Source: Victivallales bacterium
GTDB lineage: Bacteria > Verrucomicrobiota > Lentisphaeria > Oligosphaerales > Lenti-02
Length of the DNA stretch: 14,464 nt
Assembly (NCBI GenBank): GCA_018648945.1
Contig: JABGQJ010000125.1
Span: forward strand, 1 to 14,464
Reading direction: 5' to 3'
A program made the position numbers and the translations under genes. Below the pieces are notes generated by a model, which worked only from the letters and a program-made list of their open reading frames with translations, did not search any database and was not told where the DNA came from. Positions 1-6,719 of the stretch are shown here, piece by piece. Position 1 is the stretch's first letter; each line of letters begins with the position of its first letter.

Positions 1-336
1 GTTCAGGCCACCGATGGCGGCGAAGCCTATACGCGCCGCGGCGACCTCAAGGTGTCCGACAGCGGCCTGCTGACCACCGGCGACGGCCTGCCCGTGCGTT
101 GTCGGCTGCCGGTAGTCCCCGGGCAGGCGGGGGTGATGGCCCATGCCGTCTTCCGGTTTCAGCTCGCCCGCGACCCCCACTTCGAAGAGATCGTCTCCAC
201 GGTCGACAGCAAGGAAGCGGCACATGTGTTCCCCGACAATCTGGTCCCTCCGGGGGGGTACTATCTGCGCATCCGCTGGCTCGCGCCGGGTATTGGCACG
301 GCCTGGTCTCCGCCGCTTTTCCTGCGCGCCAAGTAA
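1..336 (+). CDS. FlgF-like N-terminal segment joined to a FecR/fibronectin-like tail (partial, 5' end outside window)
   Basis: The frame is open from the first base and ends in TAA; 111 residues are visible. Residues 1-32 (VQATDGGEAYTRRGDLKV, then a DGLPV turn) match the conserved part of the flagellar rod proteins FlgF/FlgG, where an AYTR-G-F/L-V strand is followed by a G-PV turn. In those proteins a GPI-type strand and well over 100 more residues follow. Here the sequence changes at about residue 33 (nt 97-105) into a beta-sandwich tail. In that tail FRFQLARDPHFEEIV (51-65) and GGYYLRIRWLAPGIGTAWSPP (85-105) have the look of fibronectin III or FecR C-terminal domains that display a ligand-binding or scaffold fold outside the membrane. 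No other plus frame continues the FlgF family pattern. The product is either a genuine fusion, the scar of a deletion/recombination, or an assembly join. The assignment of each half is fairly secure; the function of the whole is not. Confidence 0.6.
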   Translation, partial: VQATDGGEAYTRRGDLKVSDSGLLTTGDGLPVRCRLPVVPGQAGVMAHAVFRFQLARDPHFEEIVSTVDSKEAAHVFPDNLVPPGGYYLRIRWLAPGIGTAWSPPLFLRAK

Positions 337-356
337 CCCGCGTGAACGGTCTCCAG

Positions 357-519
357 CACCAAGTTGCGGAAGTCCGGGTACATCTGGTTGCCTCTCTTCC
401 GGATGCCAGCCACGCCGCCAGGGAACGACGATGCGACAGCATCGCCTCTTGCCTGGTGCCGCAACTGGCAAACCGGAAGGCATCTCGCCAGAGTGTATCC
501 GGATCTTCGCAACTTGGTA
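357..519. repeat. Imperfect inverted duplication with coding-like divergence
   Basis: Two arms, 357-402 (read on minus) and 473-519 (read on plus), face away from each other. Both read CCGGAAG, about 20 bp of partly similar sequence, then a start codon (ATG 383-381 on minus; GTG 493-495 on plus), then codons for Y-P-D-[F/L]-R-N-L-V. Over the 27 bp from start codon to Val, 21 positions agree, and four of the six differences are in third codon positions (TAC/TAT, GAC/GAT, GTG/GTA and one in TTC/CTT). The plus copy stops at TAG 529-531. The minus copy runs on into the antisense of the upstream gene. A small perfect hairpin (CGATGC-GACA-GCATCG) lies between the arms at about 429-444. The structure looks like two divergent copies of the start of one gene, both broken, or a small mobile element with long ends. 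Confidence 0.55.
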
Positions 520-523
520 GCAG

Positions 524-552
524 TTGCGTAGCGGGTGCGCTCTGGCTATCTT
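524..552 (+). promoter_or_regulatory. Possible sigma70-like promoter for the YcxB-like gene
   Basis: TTGCGT (524-529) and TATCTT (547-552) are 17 bp apart, about 30 bp upstream of the ATG at 585. Both hexamers fit the consensus only partly, and such matches arise by chance, so this is a weak candidate. Confidence 0.22.
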
Positions 553-584
553 CTCTGCCAACCCCCCCGGAACGAGACCAGCGC

Positions 585-1064
585 ATGCCCCTGCGAATCA
601 GCTGCCAACCCGAGTTCGCCGACTACCTGGAAGCACAGCGCTTCCATGACCGCACGCGCCGGATTCTCGTCTCTCTCTCGCTCTTGCTGATTGGGGCATG
701 GTACCGCTTCCAGGGCGGCGGCTGGTGGTGCCTGGGCCTCGTGGTTGCCTATGTTCTGGTGGGGCGACCGTATGTCACCCGGGCAAGTGTGCGGCGGGAC
801 TGGGCCAAGGCGGGTGCCGACCAGCATGCGGGGGGCGTGTTCGAGTTCGATGAGGAAGGGATGCATGCGTTGGACGATGCCGGCCAGCGCACCACCACCC
901 GCTGGGCCCGCTTCCGCAAGGCACACGAGTCGCCCGGCCTCTTCCTCGTCTACCTGAGTCCTCGCGTCTACGTGTATTTTCCGAAGCGTTCGCTGCGCAC
1001 GCCGGAACAGAACGAATTGCGGAAGCTCCTGCGCGAGCATGTGGGCCCGCGCTTGCCCGACTAG
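585..1064 (+). CDS. YcxB-like small membrane protein
   Basis: 159 residues. The frame is open further upstream, but codons before 585 run through the inverted duplication and look like nothing, so the ATG at 585 is taken as the start. Two hydrophobic segments (about 27-40 and 47-60) form a helical hairpin. They are followed by a soluble domain with FEFDEEGMHA (86-95), TRWARFRKAHES (105-116), LFLVYLSPRVYVYFPKR (119-135) and a closing E-x-x-E-L-R-K-L-L helix. This order (two membrane helices, then a PH-like beta domain with a W-x-x-x-x-K strand and a 'Y-x-x-P-K-R' strand) is that of the YcxB-like family. The family has no established biochemical role. The M42 peptidase gene begins 11 bp downstream, so the two are probably co-transcribed. 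Family call fairly confident; function unknown. Confidence 0.65.
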   Translation: MPLRISCQPEFADYLEAQRFHDRTRRILVSLSLLLIGAWYRFQGGGWWCLGLVVAYVLVGRPYVTRASVRRDWAKAGADQHAGGVFEFDEEGMHALDDAGQRTTTRWARFRKAHESPGLFLVYLSPRVYVYFPKRSLRTPEQNELRKLLREHVGPRLPD

Positions 1065-1075
1065 GGGATGGCCTG

Positions 1076-2050
1076 ATGGACGGATTGTTCGACCTGCTTC
1101 GCTGTCATTCAACGCCGGGCGACGAGGACGAAGTTGCCCAGTATCTGCTCGCCGCTTGGGCGGGGGCAGGCTGGGAGACCAGCTCCCACGGTCGGCACGC
1201 GGTTTCGGCACGGCTTCCGGGGGGGGGCACCGACGGTCCCACCGTCCTTGTCTGCGCCCACATGGATTCCCCGGGCTACACAGTGGAACAGATCGGGGAG
1301 GACGGCCTGGTGCTGGTCCGGCTTGGCGGGGCGCACCTTGGTGAGCAACCCGTGCCCGGCGTGCTCAAGCTAGGGGGCGAGCATCACCGCGTGGTCTTGC
1401 ATCCGGTCGCCGACGATCCCGAGCGGTGCCGAACCGAGGGGATCACCGGGGTGGCCCATGGTGACCGCGCCTGCTTCCTGGCCGGGCCGCAGTTGGTGGC
1501 TGAACAGCTTCTGGAATCCCCGTTCCTGGACAACCGCGCCGGTTGCTGGGCGTTGGTGGCGCTCGCCCGGGGGCTCCGGCAGAATCCAGACATCAACGTG
1601 GTTCTGGGCGCGACCAGTTGCGAGGAGATCGGGGGCTTCGGCGCTGCCGTGCTCGCCCGCGCCGTGCAGCCAGATGCAGTGGTCTGCCTGGATGCGACCT
1701 ACGAGGACGAACTGCAGGACGTGCGCCTTGGCCATGGTCCCGTGCTCACCCTCAGCGATGCCTCGGTTATCGTCGGCCCCGCCCTGCGTGATCGCTTCCA
1801 GGCGTTCTGCAGAGCCCGCTCGCTGCCATTGCAGACGGAAGTCTACAATTACAGCGGCACCGACGCCAGAGCCTTTCCCCACCAGGGGCTTCGCGCCCCG
1901 GTCTACGCACTTCTGTTGCCCACACGCGGCAACCACACCCCCACCGAAACCGCCCACGTGGCCGATCTGCACGCTTGGCTCGACCTCTTGCACGCGCTGC
2001 TGGCCCCCGGCGCCGGCCATGGCCTCTGGGATGTGGGTTTCGCGCCGTGA
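1076..2050 (+). CDS. M42-family metallo-aminopeptidase
   Basis: 324 residues, a usual length for peptidase family M42 (tetrahedral aminopeptidases related to FrvX, YsdC and PepA of lactic bacteria). These cytosolic enzymes with two metal ions trim peptides from the N-terminus. The metal-site pattern is complete: AHMDSPG (61-67, His62 and Asp64), LDNRAGCWAL (151-160, bridging Asp152), SCEEIGG (181-187, general base Glu183 and ligand Glu184), CLDAT (204-208, Asp206) and GNHTPTE (286-292, ligand His287). A PDZ-like insertion typical of the family would lie around 68-140. The spacer from the YcxB-like gene holds a G-rich stretch (GGGGATGG) that could serve as a ribosome-binding site. The stop codon overlaps the GTG start of the RecO-like gene. 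Substrate preference cannot be read from the sequence. Confidence 0.88.
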   Translation: MDGLFDLLRCHSTPGDEDEVAQYLLAAWAGAGWETSSHGRHAVSARLPGGGTDGPTVLVCAHMDSPGYTVEQIGEDGLVLVRLGGAHLGEQPVPGVLKLGGEHHRVVLHPVADDPERCRTEGITGVAHGDRACFLAGPQLVAEQLLESPFLDNRAGCWALVALARGLRQNPDINVVLGATSCEEIGGFGAAVLARAVQPDAVVCLDATYEDELQDVRLGHGPVLTLSDASVIVGPALRDRFQAFCRARSLPLQTEVYNYSGTDARAFPHQGLRAPVYALLLPTRGNHTPTETAHVADLHAWLDLLHALLAPGAGHGLWDVGFAP

Positions 2051-2679
2051 CCGCCGCGATCACCACCGACTTTCTGGTCCTGCGCAAGACCGGCTACGGC
2101 GATACCAGCCTGATCGTGGCGGGGATCACCCCGGCCCACGGGCAGGTTCACCTCATGCTGAAGGGCGCCCGGCGCCTGGGGAAACGCTCCTTTCCCACTC
2201 TCGACCTCTTCCGTCTCGTCCGGGTCACGTATCGCGAGAGCAAAGGTGAGATCCACACGCCCCGAGACGTATCGCCCCTCGCCGATTTCGGTGCCCTGGC
2301 CCGGCATCCCCGGCTGTACCAAGCGACCGGCGAACTCTCCCGCTTCGTCTTGACCAACGTGCGGCCGGGCGTCGAACATCCTCTCGTCTTCCAGGCCACG
2401 CGCGTGGTTCTGGCCCGCTTCGCCGAGGCACAGGACGACGATCCCCTGCTGGTGGAGTCCGCCCACGTCTCCCTGGAACTCGCCTACCTGCGCGAAGGCG
2501 GCTGGCTGGCCGATTTCCAGGACGAGCGAACCGTCCGCCAGTGCGAGCAACTCATGGCCATGGCCCTCGGCGGCCCAGTACTCGACCTGCGCCCCGAAGT
2601 CTGGCACGATCTGCGGCAGTGGACCAAACACCTCTTGCGGCAGGCAGACTGCCATGTGGGGGACGGGAAGGGGGAATAG
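2047..2679 (+). CDS. recO: RecO-like DNA repair protein, without zinc motif
   Basis: 210 residues from a GTG that overlaps the TGA of the peptidase gene (GTGA, 2047-2050). An upstream ATG at 1975 lies deep in the peptidase gene and adds an Arg-rich stretch unlike the family, so GTG is preferred. RecO loads RecA onto SSB-coated single-stranded DNA with RecR and anneals complementary strands. The N-terminal OB-fold signature is clear: TTDFLVLRKTGYGDTSLIVAGI (6-27), then GQVHLMLKGARR (32-43), matching the family's 'vL..r.y.E.s.i...lT...G.....KG.R'. The all-helical C-terminal part follows. No CxxC pair is present, so the zinc finger seen in many RecO proteins is missing, and the protein is somewhat shorter than the roughly 240-residue norm. 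The last codons (GDGKGE) run straight into G-rich repeats, so the C-terminus may have been rewritten by repeat growth. Confidence 0.77.
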   Translation: MTAAITTDFLVLRKTGYGDTSLIVAGITPAHGQVHLMLKGARRLGKRSFPTLDLFRLVRVTYRESKGEIHTPRDVSPLADFGALARHPRLYQATGELSRFVLTNVRPGVEHPLVFQATRVVLARFAEAQDDDPLLVESAHVSLELAYLREGGWLADFQDERTVRQCEQLMAMALGGPVLDLRPEVWHDLRQWTKHLLRQADCHVGDGKGE

Positions 2680-2685
2680 GAGGAG

Positions 2686-2868
2686 GGAATGGTGGAATGG
2701 TGGAATGGGGGAATACTGGGTGTAAGATGCAGAAAGCCCAGAGTGAAGATGGAAGGGGGGGATGGAACGGGGGGCAATCGGACGAATGGGTCGGATCGGT
2801 CGGATCGGACCGGTTGCCATCCCCCGAACTCCCATCCCACTATTCCATCATTCCATACATTCCCCCCC
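2686..2868. repeat. Intergenic minisatellite-like repeats with inverted ends
   Basis: The whole gap between recO and the aminotransferase gene is low-complexity. At 2686-2714 GGAAT recurs with an 8-bp period (GGAATGGT twice, GGAATGGG, then GGAAT). At 2842-2868 the complementary motif ATTCC recurs three times with period 8-9 and ends in seven C. The two blocks can pair as a long imperfect stem. Between them, GTCGGATCG is repeated head to tail (2790-2807), followed by GACCGG. No gene or clear terminator is present. Similar ATTCC/GGAAT and TCGGATCGG arrays are, from memory, scattered through intergenic DNA of some PVC-type and related genomes. Possible roles are transcript termination for recO, slippage-driven variation, or none. 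Confidence 0.7.
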
Positions 2869-2880
2869 AGGAGCACGACC

Positions 2881-4101
2881 ATGACGATCTCCGCCAAACG
2901 CTACGAACAGACGCTGCAGACCCTCCCCTACGGATCGAGCACCAACTCGAAGGCGCCGAAAGCTCTGGACGTGGAGCCTGCGGTGATCGCCCGGGCCAAG
3001 GGGTGCCGGCTGTGGGACTTGGACGGGCGTGAGTTCATCGATTTCCGCAACGGCCTGGGCCCCGTCTCGCTCGGCTACTGCTATCCGCCGGTGGACGAGG
3101 CCATCCGCGAGCAACTGGCCAAGGGAATCGTCTTCAGCCATCCCCACGTGCTGGAGGGTGAAGTGGCGGAACTGGTCTGCGAACTTGTGCCGTGCGCGGA
3201 GATGGCGCGGTTCCTGAAGACCGGGGGGGAAGCCAACGCGGCCTGCTTCCGGCTGGCGCGAGCCTTTACCGGGCGGGACCACATCGTCCAGATCGGCTAC
3301 AACGGTTGGGTCAATACCCTCGCAGCCGGCAGCATGTACCGGCCCGGAGTGGCCCTGACCGGCATGCCCAAGGGAGTGCCCGAGGATGTGGCGCGCCTGC
3401 ACCATTCCTGCGGCTGGAACCAAGTCGAGCAGCTGCGCGAACTCTTCGCCGCCTACCCCGGCCAGATCGCGGCCGTGGCAGTGTCCGCCTCCTATGCGGG
3501 CATCGCCGCCGGCGAGACCTTCTACCCGGCTCTGCGGAAGCTGACCGAGGATGAGGGGGCGCTGCTGATCTACGACGAGATTGTCACCGGCTTCCGCGTC
3601 GCCACCGCCGGCGTGCAGGAGTACTTCGGCGTGACCCCGGACCTGGCCGTATTCGCCAAGGGCATGGCCAACGGCATGCCCCTCTCCGTCTACTGCGGGC
3701 GGCGGGACGTGATGGAGCTCTGCGGCCCAGGCGGCGGGGTGACTGTCTCTTCCACCTACGGCGGGGAGGCGCTCTCGCTGGCCGCAGCCAAGGCAGTGAT
3801 GGGCATCTACCGCGATGAGAACGTCTGCGCGCAACTCTGGCAGCGCGGCGAGAGCATCTGGTCCAAGCTCAACCAAGTCTTTGCCACGCACGGCGTGCCG
3901 CTTACGCTAGTAGGCTTCTGGCCCTGCCCGCAACTGGTGGCTGGGGAAGGGGCAACGGCAGGACTCGTTCAGCAGTTCCAGGTAGCCGCCTTCGCTGAGG
4001 GCGTGTCGCTCTACAATGTGCCCTACGTGAACTACAGCCATACCGAGGCCGATCTGGCCGAGGCCTTGGCGCGTCTGACCGTCGCCGTGGCCTCCCTGTA
4101 G
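2881..4101 (+). CDS. Class III PLP aminotransferase, glutamate-1-semialdehyde aminomutase-like
   Basis: 406 residues. An AGGAG (2868-2872) sits 8 bp before the ATG at 2881; the frame is open from 2689, but that part lies in repeat DNA. The class III fold is clear: FLKTGGEANAACFRLARAFT (111-130) is the PLP-phosphate-binding helix region, IYDEIVTGFR (230-239) carries Asp232 for the pyridine nitrogen, and VFAKGMANGMPLS (257-269) carries the Schiff-base Lys260. The N-terminal PYGSSTNSKAP (16-26) is the gateway-type start of the GSAM branch. HemL itself normally has a 'GT-SGNP-A-A' segment near 290, but this protein has STYGGEALSLAAA (291-303), a variant I associate with GSAM-like aminotransferases of surface-sugar or special pathways. 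Its neighbours give no heme context. I would not call it hemL; the amino acceptor is unknown. It ends 4 bp from a convergent gene. Confidence 0.82.
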   Translation: MTISAKRYEQTLQTLPYGSSTNSKAPKALDVEPAVIARAKGCRLWDLDGREFIDFRNGLGPVSLGYCYPPVDEAIREQLAKGIVFSHPHVLEGEVAELVCELVPCAEMARFLKTGGEANAACFRLARAFTGRDHIVQIGYNGWVNTLAAGSMYRPGVALTGMPKGVPEDVARLHHSCGWNQVEQLRELFAAYPGQIAAVAVSASYAGIAAGETFYPALRKLTEDEGALLIYDEIVTGFRVATAGVQEYFGVTPDLAVFAKGMANGMPLSVYCGRRDVMELCGPGGGVTVSSTYGGEALSLAAAKAVMGIYRDENVCAQLWQRGESIWSKLNQVFATHGVPLTLVGFWPCPQLVAGEGATAGLVQQFQVAAFAEGVSLYNVPYVNYSHTEADLAEALARLTVAVASL

Positions 4102-4105
4102 TGGG

Positions 4106-4540
4106 TCACGCCAGCGTCAGACGCATCATGATATGGGGAATCCCCGCCTCTTCGAAGGGTTCCCCGTAGGCCACGAAGCCCAGGTTCTCGTAGAAGCGCC
4201 GGGCCTGGGCTTGGGAGCCCAGGTAGACGCTGGCCAGCCCCCGTCGCCGTGCTTCAGCGATCAGCGCGCGCATGATCCGGGTGCCGATTCCCCGCCCTCG
4301 ATATGCCTTGCGGACCGCGATGCGGCCGATATGCCCGTCCCGTTGGGTCCGGCCCGCACCCACCGGTTCGTCGCCCTGCATGGCAAGGGCATGGGTACAC
4401 GAGTCGTCGAGCCCATCCACCTCCAACTCCTCCGGGACCGCCTGTTCGACCACAAACACCTCCCGCCGCACGGCGAGCAGCAGTTCGCCACAGTCGGCGA
4501 AACGAACCAGGGATACGGCAATGTCGAGTCGGGCATTCAT
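4106..4540 (-). CDS. GNAT-family N-acetyltransferase (ElaA/YjcF-like)
   Basis: 144 residues. The N-terminal part RREVFVVEQAVPEELEVDGL (25-44) is the 'R..VF..EQ.VP..lE.D..D' signature of the ElaA/YjcF group of GNAT proteins, followed by a strand with ALAMQGDEPVGAGR (51-64). Motif A, which binds the acetyl-CoA pyrophosphate, is IAVRKAYRGRGIGTRIM (74-90), with the R-x-x-G-x-G/A loop at 81-86. The late QAQARRFYENLGFVAYGEPF (110-129) is the usual motif B strand and helix, and IPHIMMR is the common ending in YjcF-like proteins. The acceptor substrate is unknown. It is the last gene of the minus-strand truA - flavoprotein - GNAT group, 31 bp after the flavoprotein stop, so probably co-transcribed. 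It ends 4 bp from the convergent aminotransferase gene, leaving no room for a separate terminator. Confidence 0.85.
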   Translation of the reverse strand: MNARLDIAVSLVRFADCGELLLAVRREVFVVEQAVPEELEVDGLDDSCTHALAMQGDEPVGAGRTQRDGHIGRIAVRKAYRGRGIGTRIMRALIAEARRRGLASVYLGSQAQARRFYENLGFVAYGEPFEEAGIPHIMMRLTLA

Positions 4541-4571
4541 GCACCTACGCTAGCTCCCTCAGTTCCCCTTG

Positions 4572-5822
4572 TCATTCCCCGCGGCAGAGTCGTCCAGCCG
4601 TCGCGCCAGCCAGAGCGCCGCTGGCGAAGGCCCATTGGAGATTGAATCCACCACAGGGACCATCGAGGTCGAGCGCCTCGCCTGCAAAGGAGAGCCCCGG
4701 CATGATCCGGCTCGCCAAAGTGTCGGGCACGACTTCCTTGAGCGAGACTCCGCCACGGGTGACCATCGCTTTGTCCCAGCCTTCGCTGGCCACGATGGTC
4801 ACGGGGGTCTGGGCCAATACCGCGGCCAGGCGGTGTCGGTCGCGCTGCCCCAGCGAAGAGACCTCGTGGCTGGTCCTGACTTCCGCCAAGCGGCAGAACA
4901 CGTCGGCGAGGGAGTCCGGCACCCACTGTGCCAGCCATCGTCGCACAGGTCCGCCCCTGTCTGGTGCCGCCAGGCGCACGTTCCATGCTTCCTCGTCGCC
5001 ATCGGTTAGCTGCAGCGTGGCGCGGACCGGCTCGCCCCCTGCCAACAGCGGGGTGATCTCCCGAGCCGCATCCAGAATCAGGGGTCCGGCCAGGCCATGT
5101 TCGGTGAAGATCAGATCCCCCTGGGCGCGCAATCCGCGTTGGCCTCGGCCTCGAATCTGTAGCGTAGCCTTGGGGATCGTGTCCGCCCGACACTCCCCGG
5201 GCCAGGTTTCCTCAACGACCAGTGGTACGATGGCTGGAAAGGTCTCGGTGACCCGATGCCCGGCCTGCCGGGCCAGATCATAGCCTGCCTGTCCGCCACC
5301 AAGGGGGGGATAGCCGCGGCCACCGGTCGCCAGGACCACGTGCCCGGCCGGGATCGGGCCCCGTGAGGTCGCGACGCCGTGTAGCGTCTCCCCTTCCAGA
5401 AGGAGCTCCCCGACCAACTCCCCGAGCCGAATCTCCACTCCCAGCCGCGCCAATTCACCCACGAGAGCGGCATGGACTGCGGTGGCTTGGTGAGTGACCG
5501 GGAACACGCGCCGTGCGTCCGGCGCATGGGTCTCGACGCCCAGTTCGGCCAGGAATTCCCGCAGGCGATCGGCCCCGAAATGGGCCAGGGCGGGGGCCAT
5601 GAACCGACCATGGCGGCCGCAGCGAGCCATGAATTCCTCTGCTGGCAGTGTATTCGTCAGATTGCAGCGGCCGCCGCCGCTGGCCAGCAGCTTGAGCCCC
5701 AACCGGGTCTGTCCCTCGCAGAGAATCGCCCGCTGTCCGGCGCGGGCCGCAACGATGGCCGCCATCATTCCCGCCGGCCCGCCACCGATGACCACAAGCC
5801 TATCTGCCGTGCCGCTGTTCAT
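4572..5822 (-). CDS. HI0933/YhiN/BaiN-type FAD-dependent oxidoreductase
   Basis: 416 residues from the ATG at 5822, which overlaps the TGA of truA (ATGA). A frame extension of 17 residues upstream lies within truA and lacks family likeness. Residues 8-24 (RLVVIGGGPAGMMAAIV) form the FAD-binding Rossmann GxGxxG. KLLASGGGRCNLTN (44-57) is the diagnostic HI0933-family motif. HVVLATGGRGYPPLGG is the second dinucleotide-site strand ('ATGG'), and GEALDLDGPCGGFNLQWAFASG (381-402) is the C-terminal FAD-contact signature. The only member with a suggested substrate is BaiN of clostridia (bile-acid 7-dehydroxylation); most others have no known reaction, so the symbol is withheld. The protein is complete and of normal length. 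Coupling to truA hints at a housekeeping role but does not identify it. Confidence 0.88.
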   Translation of the reverse strand: MNSGTADRLVVIGGGPAGMMAAIVAARAGQRAILCEGQTRLGLKLLASGGGRCNLTNTLPAEEFMARCGRHGRFMAPALAHFGADRLREFLAELGVETHAPDARRVFPVTHQATAVHAALVGELARLGVEIRLGELVGELLLEGETLHGVATSRGPIPAGHVVLATGGRGYPPLGGGQAGYDLARQAGHRVTETFPAIVPLVVEETWPGECRADTIPKATLQIRGRGQRGLRAQGDLIFTEHGLAGPLILDAAREITPLLAGGEPVRATLQLTDGDEEAWNVRLAAPDRGGPVRRWLAQWVPDSLADVFCRLAEVRTSHEVSSLGQRDRHRLAAVLAQTPVTIVASEGWDKAMVTRGGVSLKEVVPDTLASRIMPGLSFAGEALDLDGPCGGFNLQWAFASGALAGATAGRLCRGE

Positions 5823-6688
5823 GGCTTCGCACGCCACTGGAAGGGGGGTAGCAGCGGCTCGTAGTCGCGCCACGCATCGGGTTCGAAGAACACCTTGGCA
5901 AGGAAGAGCCCCAGGGCCGGGGCCGAGTCTGCCGCCATCGACCGGTCCTTGGCCGCGAGCACTGCCGCCGTGCTTTCCGGCGAGGCCGCGCCGCGGCCCA
6001 CATGCACCAGCCAGCCCACCATGCCCCGGATCATCTTGTAGAGGAAACTCGTGCCCACCACATTGAAGTGGATCAGGCCATCCTGCGAGATCACCTCGAG
6101 GCGGTGCACCAGCCGCACATGCGACCTGATCTCTCGCTTGGGATTCACCGCGAAGGAGGAGAAGTCCTGCTCCCCGACCAGGAACTCCGCCGCCGCCTGC
6201 ATCGCTCCCAGATCAAGGCGGCGGGGGAGGTGCCACACTAGGGGGGAGAACATGGGCAGGAGACGCTCGCCGGGATTCAGCACGTAGGTGTAGGCCTTGC
6301 CTGCCGCCCCGTACCGCGCATTGAACCCGAGCGGTACCTCGCGCACGTTGGTGAGCATCATGTCATCGGGCAACCAACCGTTGAGGACTACGCGAAGCCT
6401 CTCCGCAGTGAATTCGGCCGGGGTGTCGGCAGCGAAGCTCGCCTGCTGGTCCAGGGCATGGACGCCAGCGTCTGTCCGGCTGGTGCCGGCCACGCGTAAA
6501 TCCGGGTCGGAGAACAGCCGCCGCAGACGCGACTGCAGTTCCCCCTGCACCGTCCGGCCCTGCGACTGAATCTGCCACCCGCGGAATCGGGAACCATCAT
6601 ATGCGAGACTCAGATGCCAGCCGCGTCTGACGCGGGGGGGGGCTGGAGAATCGTCTGTGGCGAGGTCCGTGGGCATCGTTGAAGGCAT
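5819..6688 (-). CDS. truA: tRNA pseudouridine synthase TruA (38-40)
   Basis: 289 residues from ATG 6688; ATG 6676 (285 residues) is equally possible, and neither has a good ribosome-binding site. The frame stays open to 7198, but that part is antisense to the HD gene and is discarded. TruA converts uridines 38-40 of the tRNA anticodon stem to pseudouridine. Family features in order, numbered from MPTDL: LAYDGSRFRGWQIQSQGRTV (24-43), the catalytic loop AGTSRTDAGVHAL with Asp69, then RVVLNGWLPDDM, a FNARYGAAGKAYTYVL stretch corresponding to the usual 'HARFSA..R.Y.Y.i', QDFSSFA, and FNVVGTSFLYKMIRGMVGWLVHVGRG near the C-terminus. All expected elements are present. It is the first gene of the minus-strand operon and overlaps the flavoprotein start by four bases. 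It diverges from the HD gene with only about 31 bp between start codons, where both promoters must be squeezed or one must lie in the neighbour. Confidence 0.93.
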   Translation of the reverse strand: MPSTMPTDLATDDSPAPPRVRRGWHLSLAYDGSRFRGWQIQSQGRTVQGELQSRLRRLFSDPDLRVAGTSRTDAGVHALDQQASFAADTPAEFTAERLRVVLNGWLPDDMMLTNVREVPLGFNARYGAAGKAYTYVLNPGERLLPMFSPLVWHLPRRLDLGAMQAAAEFLVGEQDFSSFAVNPKREIRSHVRLVHRLEVISQDGLIHFNVVGTSFLYKMIRGMVGWLVHVGRGAASPESTAAVLAAKDRSMAADSAPALGLFLAKVFFEPDAWRDYEPLLPPFQWRAKP

Positions 6689-6719
6689 CCGGTTTGTTGC
6701 GTGTGGTGCAGAGACTCGT

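Noticed and set aside
429..444. CGATGC-GACA-GCATCG hairpin as a terminator
   Set aside because: The stem is only 6 bp with no T-run, so I treat it as part of the inverted structure, not a terminator.
357..519. Integron attC site
   Set aside because: The arms do not show paired RYYYAAC/GTTRRRY core sites, and there is no integrase or cassette layout nearby.
99..1064. Long plus-strand frame of 321 residues starting at 99
   Set aside because: Only the last 159 residues (from 585) look like a protein family; the earlier part overlaps the FlgF/FecR-like gene in another frame and crosses the inverted duplication.
1903..2835. 310-residue minus-strand frame opposite recO
   Set aside because: It is antisense to well-recognised peptidase and recO coding sequence, and its N-terminal part translates the minisatellite (IRPIRP, IPPFHHS); no family likeness.
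2848..3891. 347-residue minus-strand frame opposite the aminotransferase
   Set aside because: The plus strand has complete PLP-enzyme motifs; high-GC DNA gives long antisense frames without meaning.
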